From Sorghum bicolor (lineage: Eukaryota; Streptophyta; Magnoliopsida; Poales; Poaceae): a stretch of DNA of 64,000 bases. The position numbers were made by a program, and so were the translations under genes. The notes beneath the pieces were generated by a model that was not told where the DNA came from, made no database searches, and was given only the letters and a program-made list of their open reading frames with translations. Shown in pieces: positions 57,119 to 64,000 of this stretch. Numbering within the stretch: position 1 is the stretch's first letter; each line of letters begins with the position of its first letter. Location: the NCBI RefSeq assembly GCF_000003195.3, contig NC_012871.2, positions 56,845,802 through 56,909,801 on the forward strand, written 5' to 3'.

Positions 57119-57699
57119 ATCTGAACAGCAGGAAGCTTGCATCATAGGCTTTTTTTTACAACATTACACCACAGGCTTATGATGATAGAAACATTTATTT
57201 CACCGACACCTATTGTTGGATTTGGTGGTCAATTAATTAAGTCACGGATGAAACTAACCAATACCGCAACTTGTAGTGGGTGCAAGCACGTCATGAACAT
57301 CTTACGAAAGCTAGGCGCCGAAAAGCATGAGTTAAAAAGGGAGAGAACGAATGAACAGGGTTTTTTGGAGCTTAAATAAAGGCTAAACATAAGAAAAGAG
57401 AAGATATCGAGCCTATTTTTAAACATTTTAAATTTCCTTGCTCAGTTCTACAACTAATACTCTCTTTATTTTAAAGTATAAAAAGTTTTTTTTACAAAAC
57501 AAAAAATAAAAAGATTTGAATTTTTTAGATACATAACTTTTGTTATGCACTTAGATATGTACTATATCTCTATATATAGTTAAAATAACGTATAAAAAAC
57601 AAAAATGTCTAAAAAATAACGCTGATAAGTTCAAAAGAGTAATTAAGTGCACGCTTATACATACATTCAAAAAAAAAACCTATAAAAAGATGCCAAGTA
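57119..57699. other. Intergenic, no gene supported
   Basis: A short frame at 57137-57379 (+) has no recognisable domain. AT-rich after that. Confidence 0.4.
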
Positions 57700-57933
57700 C
57701 TCCCTCTGTCCCTTTTTAATTGTCGTCGTTGGTGTGCGTGCCACAAGTTTGATTTGATTTGTAGAAAATACGTGCAACATTTGTATCCCCAAATAAATTA
57801 GTCAAAAACTAGATTCAAAGATCTTTCTAATGATACTAATTATGTATTACAAATATTAATATTTTTTAATATATAATTGCTAGCAGTTGTTTTTCGGGAA
57901 GCGAAAGCGACAATTAAAAATGGACGGAAGGAG
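57700..57933. repeat. Stowaway-like MITE
   Basis: 234 bp, TA-flanked, ends CTCCCTCTGTCCCTTTTTAA and inverted TTAAAAATGGACGGAAGGAG. Confidence 0.9.
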
Positions 57934-57935
57934 TA

Positions 57936-58888
57936 TGCCTGAATCAAAGGAGGAGGAGGCAACGAAGCCATCTCACAACCTATAGGTCGTGAAGCCACGC
58001 TTTTAGACTTTTAGCAGCACTGTGCGAGGCATCGGAGGCAGGGGCGAAGGTGTGTTATAACTAGGCGGTGCAAATGCACCCCTCAAACAGTATATTTAAT
58101 CAAAATTTTACTATATATATACCCTCTATAACTCATATATATGCACTCAAAAGCTAACTGCACCATCCTCTGATTTGCTCTAGTTTCACCACTTATCGGA
58201 GGTATCATCTCTATTTTACCACCAGCTCTACGGTACAGTAGAAGGGAGCTTTGGAGCTGCAGCCACAACTACAGCAGAAGCGAAAAGAAGCTGAGGCCAG
58301 CACAACACATCCGTCATCCGTGTGACGAAGAATCAGCAACATCAAGCTTCAAGTTTAACTCAAATAGAGTTAAAAAAAGTCTAACTCAAATAACATTTGT
58401 TTTTCAAAATGGTTCCCTCCGGCTCTGAATTCAAATGGTCCAATTCTGCAGCTCAATGAAAGATGACATCATAAAACCATGGAGGACAGCAGGAGAGACA
58501 AAAACCTCCGGCGTCTCTGCATATTCCCTGCCCCCTTTGCCTGTCGCTCCCTCGAGGAAACGCAGGCAGAGAGAACTGATGGCACATCAAACAGAGAAAG
58601 CGGCAATCGAAAACGATGCGTCGATGCCAAAAGCAGCAAGACTCAAGAGCTGACAGAGCGGCCGCCTGCCCTGCCGTACTGTACTACGAGCTCGAGCTGC
58701 CGAGCACGGAGCAGTGACAGTGAGCACCCATCAAAAGCGAGCGCAAAGCTGCCCGTCCGCGCGTTTTCTTTTAAAGCGCCTTCATCTCCTCACCCTCCCC
58801 CTTTCTTCCCTAAAGCCGTCGCCTCCGCCTCTGCTCCTGCAAGCTCTATTTCCAGTGCTGGTGCAGCCATCGGCAGCCGAACGAGGCC
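57936..58888. other. Intergenic and 5' flank of the 58889 gene
   Basis: No further gene is supported. 58700-58888 is CT-rich and probably 5'UTR; a weak TATA-like CTTTTAAAG is at 58768-58776. Confidence 0.4.
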
Positions 58889-60031
58889 ATGAAGAAGGCG
58901 GTGGCAGTGGGAGGAGGAGGAGGTGGTGGTGGAAAGGGAGGCACAGCGCCTACGGACCTCCTGGTCTGCTTCCCCGCTCGGCAGCACCTGGCGCTGATGC
59001 CCAAGCCCATCTGCAGCCCGTCCCGGACCACCATGGACAAGGCGGCCGCCGCGCGCCGGCGCCAGCAGCTCCAGCTCCAGCTGCCGGGCTCGAGCGCTGC
59101 TGCAGGTGGTGGTGGGAGAGTGCGCGGGAGTAGCCCCATGTTCCGGGGGTCCAGGGCGAAGCAGAGGGCGGAGGAGGAGGAAGTGGAGCCGCAGTCACCC
59201 AAGGTCACGTGCGCCGGCCAGATCAAGGTCGGCCGGCCCAAGAAGGTGAAGCCGGGGCCGGGCTCGACGGCAGCGGCGAAGCACGGTAAGGACGGCGTCG
59301 GCGTCGGCGTCGGCGACGCCAGGAGCTGGATCACCGTGGTGGAGGAGATCGAGCGGCTGCACGGCCGGAGGAAGAAGCAGGTGGGCTGGCTCGAGACCCT
59401 CGGGATCAGGCGGGACGCGCTGCCGTTCCTCGGCGCCGCGCTCCGGAGCCTGCGGTTCAAGGCGCGCTGCTTTGGGTTTGGGTCCCTCCATGCCGCGCCG
59501 ACCGTGGACTCCTCCGTTGACTCCGACGACCCGGGGGAGCGTGGAATAAGCGAGCACGGAGCCGGAGGGAGCGCCGCGGCCAGCGTGTTCTCCAAGTGGC
59601 TAATGGTGCTGGAAGGCGGCCAGGAACCCACGGACCTGGAGCAAGACGAAGACAGGTACGACGACGAACGCGACCAGGAAGAAGACGTTGAGGTCGAGCG
59701 GCAGCAGGGCAAGGAGACGGACGAGGGCACGAACGGGCCGCCGCCGAACGCGCTGCTGCTCATGCGGTGCCGCTCGGCGCCCGCGAAGGGACTGTCCATG
59801 TCCAGAAGGAGGACGTGTGAGCAGTTGGCCGGCGAGTTCGTCGACCAAGAGAAGGGGGCCGCGGCGGACGGCGTGCCGGGAGACGGTGAAACAGAGGAGG
59901 ACAAGGAGGAGGAGCTGGTGTTCATGAGCACAGCGCCCGGCTTCATGAAGCTGTCACTGGACATCGCCAAGGAGACGTGGATCGTCGGCGGCGGTGACCC
60001 GATCGCGAGGTGCCGGAGCTGGAAGAGGTGA
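58889..60031 (+). CDS. Intronless protein like the syringolide-induced 14-1-1 family; function unknown
   Basis: 380 residues in one exon. The N-terminus has a Gly run, then FPARQHLALMPKPICSPSR (28-46). A basic SPKVTCAGQIKVGRPKKV block follows at 103-120, an LRSLRFKARC block near 186-194, an acidic stretch at 250-275, NALLLMRCRSAP at 287-298, an acidic stretch at 335-344, and a conserved C-terminus from ELVFMSTAPGF (342-352) to ARCRSWKR. The MPKPICSPSR, VTCAGQIKV and LLLMRCRSAP blocks are what I associate with a plant family annotated as syringolide-induced protein 14-1-1-like (elicitor-responsive in soybean); no activity is known. No signal peptide or membrane segment is seen. Alternating basic and acidic blocks suggest a nuclear or cytosolic, largely disordered protein. 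The family name is from memory and needs a search. Confidence 0.8.
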   Translation: MKKAVAVGGGGGGGGKGGTAPTDLLVCFPARQHLALMPKPICSPSRTTMDKAAAARRRQQLQLQLPGSSAAAGGGGRVRGSSPMFRGSRAKQRAEEEEVEPQSPKVTCAGQIKVGRPKKVKPGPGSTAAAKHGKDGVGVGVGDARSWITVVEEIERLHGRRKKQVGWLETLGIRRDALPFLGAALRSLRFKARCFGFGSLHAAPTVDSSVDSDDPGERGISEHGAGGSAAASVFSKWLMVLEGGQEPTDLEQDEDRYDDERDQEEDVEVERQQGKETDEGTNGPPPNALLLMRCRSAPAKGLSMSRRRTCEQLAGEFVDQEKGAAADGVPGDGETEEDKEEELVFMSTAPGFMKLSLDIAKETWIVGGGDPIARCRSWKR

Positions 60032-60560
60032 CCGCCAAGGCGCCAACACGCGCGCCGCGTGCGCGGAACGCCGACGAGGATGACGTGGACGCGGGACTCG
60101 TCGTGCTTGTACAGATTGTATCACTGGTTTATGTGTTGGAACATATATAAACTCATGTTACGTAAATGTTCTGAGTTGTAGAGTCTTTGCATAGGATGAT
60201 AGGAACTTGAGATGACATTGAAGTGAGCCCGTGCATTTCTCTCCCCAAGATCCACGTGAAATCACGCAAAGTTCTTGTTCCAAACATAAGTTTCGACTTT
60301 CGAGTCCCCAACCGTGCTAACTACTCCAACGCGCCGAGAGTTTTCTTTCTTTCGAAAATATAAGAAGTTGAGAACGACGCTCTGCTCAAACATAAAAACC
60401 GACGCCACCAGTGTAAGCGTGTGGCCTGCCCTCTCCATTTGGGCAGTTGCAACAATCTGAGGCAACGTGGTGCTCAGCTTGGCATCGATGCCGGCCAGAC
60501 GACCTGCCACTCAAGGCCAGGGAGGCCAACAAAACACGGCCGCTCTGGCACGAATACTAG

Positions 60561-60801
60561 GGCCTTGTTTAGTTCCGAAAAGATTTCGGATTTCGGTACT
60601 GTAGCATTTTCGTTTGTTTGTGACAAATATTATCCAATTATGGACTAACTAGGATCAAAAGATTCGTCTCGCGATTTCCAGCTAAACTGTGTAATTAGTT
60701 TTTGCTTGCGTCTATATTTAATGCTTCATGCATGTGCCGCAAGATTCGATGTGACAGAATCTTGAAAACTTTTTGCTTTTTGGGGTGAACTAAACAAGGC
60801 C
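60561..60801. repeat. Tourist-like MITE, family A
   Basis: 241 bp with a perfect TAG duplication (60558-60560 and 60802-60804). Ends GGCCTTGTTTAGTTCCG and GTGAACTAAACAAGGCC. One of the best preserved copies, 530 bp past the stop codon of the 58889 gene. Confidence 0.92.
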
Positions 60802-60804
60802 TAG

Positions 60805-62456
60805 ATTGTTTATATGCTGCAAGCCTGCACAGCAGAGGACTCTGGCAAGAAGAGACCAAACACCCCTGTACTAGATTGTTGTATGCCGCAGGCCTGCAGT
60901 GAAGAATCTACTCACCCGAACGCTTTCCAAGGCAATGTAAACCATACTTTAACCCCAACGTGCAACGGGTGGCCACCAGCTTCAACAATCAATCAGCAGG
61001 CCATCAACAATTAACAAGGAAAAAATCACCATAAGATGAGATCACGCTCTAAGCCTAAATTGCAGGCGTCAGATTCCACCAAACGCACGAGCACACAGGA
61101 CTATAAAATCAAAAGTGCTACAGCTCACACTAATCCACTACTACTCCTACTGCACAACAGGCTTAACTCTACTCGCTCCAGTGGCAAAAGAGAGGGCTCC
61201 CACGGAATGTCAACACCTAGATAGGCCCTAGAACAAACACACCCGCGAATATGAAATGAATCCCCCTCGGGCTCGCTCGGGCAGCAGGCATAATGGAAGC
61301 AGGTGGCCGCTGTCGTGCCGGGAGCAGACACGAAGCACGTACCGAGTAGTACCTGCAAAAAGGGAAAGTGCAAAGGCGAAAGCGAGGTGGCATTCCGTGC
61401 GTCCCATGGAAAAGGGAATTCGGGCACGAACCAAAAGCGTGGCTACATGTTTCTCCGTTCTCCGACGGGATAGATATAGATCTACACATGACATAACATG
61501 GCCAGCGCTGTAAAGCCTCACAATCGTGTTTACCTGTTCAGCATCCAGAGGGGAGAACAATGCAGGTTCATGAATCTATGCTACACAGCCTGCTAGACTG
61601 TAGGTCATTTGGCACATCCAATGCAGCAGGTTAATGTTGCGGCAAACTGCAAGATCATTCACGTGTCGCAGAATCGAAAGTGATTTGTAACTGCCAAGAG
61701 GCGCAAGAGGAACGCCATTCTGTACAGTTAAGCTCAGATCTCACACAGAAAGAGGGAGAATAGGAGATCTTGGGTCGGTTGATTGAAGGGAGAGCTGAAT
61801 GGAAGGCCCACTGTGACACCCTTCTGTGAGGGCTATGCAGGAGGCGCTTCACGGCAAGATTTGAAAACTGCTGATACTGCCATATTAGGACCTGGAAAAA
61901 TGTTGAAGCAAACTTGTGTCAACAAGGTCAAATGTTGATTATGAATCAGATTATACGACATCAAAAGGCATTTAGAGAATATAATTTGATATGCAATAAA
62001 CATTGAAATCACTACAAGACAACAAATAGCTTGGAAATTCAGTGTGTGCGAATTGTGATCAGGAATTCAGGATTAAACAATTAATCAAAAGAACGCAACA
62101 ATAAGAACAGAGCTTTTCAAGTCTGCAACATGAAGAGAGTAACTGTGATTGAAATATTTAGTTGTTGGTCTAATATAGATGGTAGGCAGATTAACATAGA
62201 GAATTTGTTACTAGAACGATACAATCACATGGGCTTCTTATTAATAACTCACTATCAGAAAAAAAAACATTTTCACTTGAAAAGTTTCTAGTAAGATAAA
62301 AGGTTGGAACCTACGGCCAAGTATTAACATGCAGCTAATGTTCTACTTTCAGATATTAAAAGGACTAGCAAATATATAAACAGGCCTAGCTTTACTTTCA
62401 TATACAAAGTGCGATTAACCAAAAAAAAAGTACACCAAGTGGGAATACCCGCTAGA
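60805..62456. other. Intergenic and 3' flank of the HCC2-like gene
   Basis: Short open frames near 61125-61560 on both strands have no domain. Part of 62280-62456 is probably the 3'UTR of the minus-strand gene. Confidence 0.4.
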
Positions 62457-64000
62457 CTAATTTGTTGATGAAGCAGATGCTTTCTGAACCTCTGTTGTTA
62501 TCGCCTCAGCAAGGTCTGATGCTTCATACTCAGTTCCAAAGCACCTAACTGTCTCCAAGCATGGATCTAGCAAGTACCTGTAACTTCAGATGGTCAATGT
62601 CTGAAAACATTCATCAACATGGCAAGGTGCACAACATGCACTTACATATTGTGAGAGCTCTCTACAAGATAGTCCTGACCAACTTCCTCTACTCTTTTAA
62701 AGAAAACACGGTACTCCTGAGCAATCTGTCTTACTGCACTGATGGGGCCTGTTAGTCCTACTATTCTTGGGTCAAACTCTGCAGTTAAAACGAGGCGAAT
62801 CATCACTTGCAGCATAGCCTAAAATTTCAATGTTTCTGACCCCAATAGCAGAATATCTTACCACTAAGGTATGCCTTAAGCTGAGAAGGTGAATCACGTT
62901 GAGGATCAATTGTGATAAAGAGTGGTATAATCTTGATAGCATACTTTGACTCTAGTAAAAAAAAACAAATCAAGCACCATAAGCAGTTATGAAGATCCTA
63001 AATTAAAAGTGCACATAGATGAATCCAGAAAACTTATTCATTGCAAGCCAATTTTAGACTGTCAATTTTCCAAAGCAGCTGACACTGAGTAGATCGCAGA
63101 TTTGACAATGACTGACAGAAGCCAAGACTGAGCAATTCTACTAGCCTAGTATTGAAAACATCATTACGAGTCACTTTTCAGCAAAAGATAACAGATAATT
63201 GGAAACAGCTAAGAAAGGTTGCAGAGAAAGTGAATAAACAGAGGACATAAGCCAATTTCTGTATAAAGTGGGTTTTTAGCCTTCAAACTAAATATGAAAA
63301 ACAAAACATGCACATACACAGAGCACATACAGAAGATCACATGCATGTAACTAAATAAGCAGCTTCACAATTGTGTAAAAGTAAAATACAGAGGATGCTG
63401 AACAAATTTAACACATAATGTGCCTATGAAATGTATTTGTATTCCTGAGAAAGGGTAATATAGCAATGTACCTAACAGTTTAACAACATCAGCCATCTTC
63501 TGAACTTCGGCTGGACCCACATCTGGGCATGATGTATAGCCAAAGTACATCAGAGTCCAATTTCCCCGAAGCTTCGATTCAGTCACCTCATTTTTTTCTG
63601 TATCATATAGCTTAAATGGCCCTCCTATAGCAGGTCTATTGGTATTACATCTTTTGGGAACACTGGTCTGTCCTGGTACTTTAGCTGAAAACACCATGAT
63701 ATGAATTGCAAAACAGCAACAGCGAATACAACTATTAGAAAACTAAAGAATCAATGTAAACCACTTGTTTGAGCTAAGCTACTATTCACCACTAAAACTT
63801 GTTTTCATGCATTTTCCTTTCTTTTTCTCCAATAAAAATTGTACCAGCAATTTGCAAACAGCAGGAATAGTAACTCCAAGATGTCATGTACACTATAATT
63901 AACAGTGTCATAACAAACTTAATCACGAGAGCACACTACTTCATCATCAAGAAGTTCCATCAGATGTCCAAGCATAGATAAATTGAATCTGCATACCATG
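62457..64000 (-). CDS. HCC2: SCO1-like protein, HCC2 type (partial, 5' end beyond the window)
   Basis: SCO proteins sit in the mitochondrial inner membrane and help load copper into cytochrome c oxidase. Minus-strand exons: 63684-63472, 62951-62862, 62778-62646 and 62577-62457 (stop TAG at 62457-62459), all with GT-AG introns and matching phases (1, 1, 2 between them). They give 184 residues, the thioredoxin-like domain. Earlier exons (targeting peptide, membrane segment) lie past 64000; 63685-64000 is intron. The domain has GPFKLYDTEKN, NWTLMYFGYTSCPDVGP, FITIDPQRDSP, EFDPRIVGLTGP and the SSHNMYLLDP end. The CxxxC copper motif is CPDVG here, so the second Cys is Gly, and the DHS histidine site reads ESS. 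Loss of these ligands is the mark of the plant HCC2 paralogue, linked to redox or stress roles and not copper delivery. Confidence 0.93.

Noticed and set aside
58846..59970. 374-codon minus-strand frame opposite the 58889 gene
   Set aside because: Ser/Pro-rich antisense shadow; the + frame has conserved blocks and a good start.
1..64000. CRISPR arrays, operons, bacterial promoters, rRNA or organelle insertions
   Set aside because: Nothing of the kind was seen; the window is eukaryotic nuclear DNA.

Overview
The window reads as nuclear DNA of a panicoid grass. Sorghum or a close relative is the best guess. The basis is spliced plant-type genes with GT-AG introns, GC-rich grass-style coding regions in an AT-rich background, more than a dozen copies of a short Tourist-like MITE family, Stowaway MITEs, TTTGCCGAGTG-type CACTA ends, LINE 3' ends and a 12.8-kb Ty3 retrotransposon with 3.1-kb LTRs. 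The species is inferred, not proven. Gene density is low: I support four host genes in 64 kb, and one of them runs off the right edge.

Layout. 1-8768 is intergenic and crowded with MITEs. 8769-10013 is a short decayed CACTA element. 10669-12331 (+) is a four-exon trehalose-6-phosphate phosphatase gene with a 183-bp Mutator-type MITE in its 3' flank. 12868-22838 is intergenic; it holds a 5'-truncated LINE (18.25-19.24 kb) and a tandem duplication (21.4-22.0 kb). 22839-24028 (-) is a two-exon gene with weak resemblance to senescence/dehydration-associated (ERD7-type) proteins. Behind it lie a probable 5'UTR intron, a TATA box and a pair of ABRE/G-box motifs. 25645-27425 is a MITE split by a 1,546-bp solo LTR. 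27658-28702 is a second truncated LINE. 28.7-40.5 kb is repeat-rich, with a local duplication (31.45 and 34.94 kb) and several MITEs.

40496-54342 is a CACTA element of about 1 kb, split by a young, almost complete Ty3 chromovirus (41146-53952, target duplication ACTAT). The Ty3 element carries an extra ORF before gag, then gag-protease, RT-RNase H and integrase-chromodomain frames. The coding frame is broken twice. Its LTRs contain an exon-like pair in matching phase. 55148-56391 is a Micron-like element sitting between two (TA)n microsatellites.

58889-60031 (+) is an intronless gene like the syringolide-induced 14-1-1 family. 62457->64000 (-) is the 3' part of a SCO1-like gene of the HCC2 type, which lacks the usual copper ligands.

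The four host genes act in unrelated processes (sugar signalling, possible dehydration response, possible elicitor response, mitochondrial copper/redox) and show no sign of working together. The main story of the window is nested transposition: LTR element in CACTA, solo LTR in MITE, MITE in dispersed repeat, and a Micron in a microsatellite.
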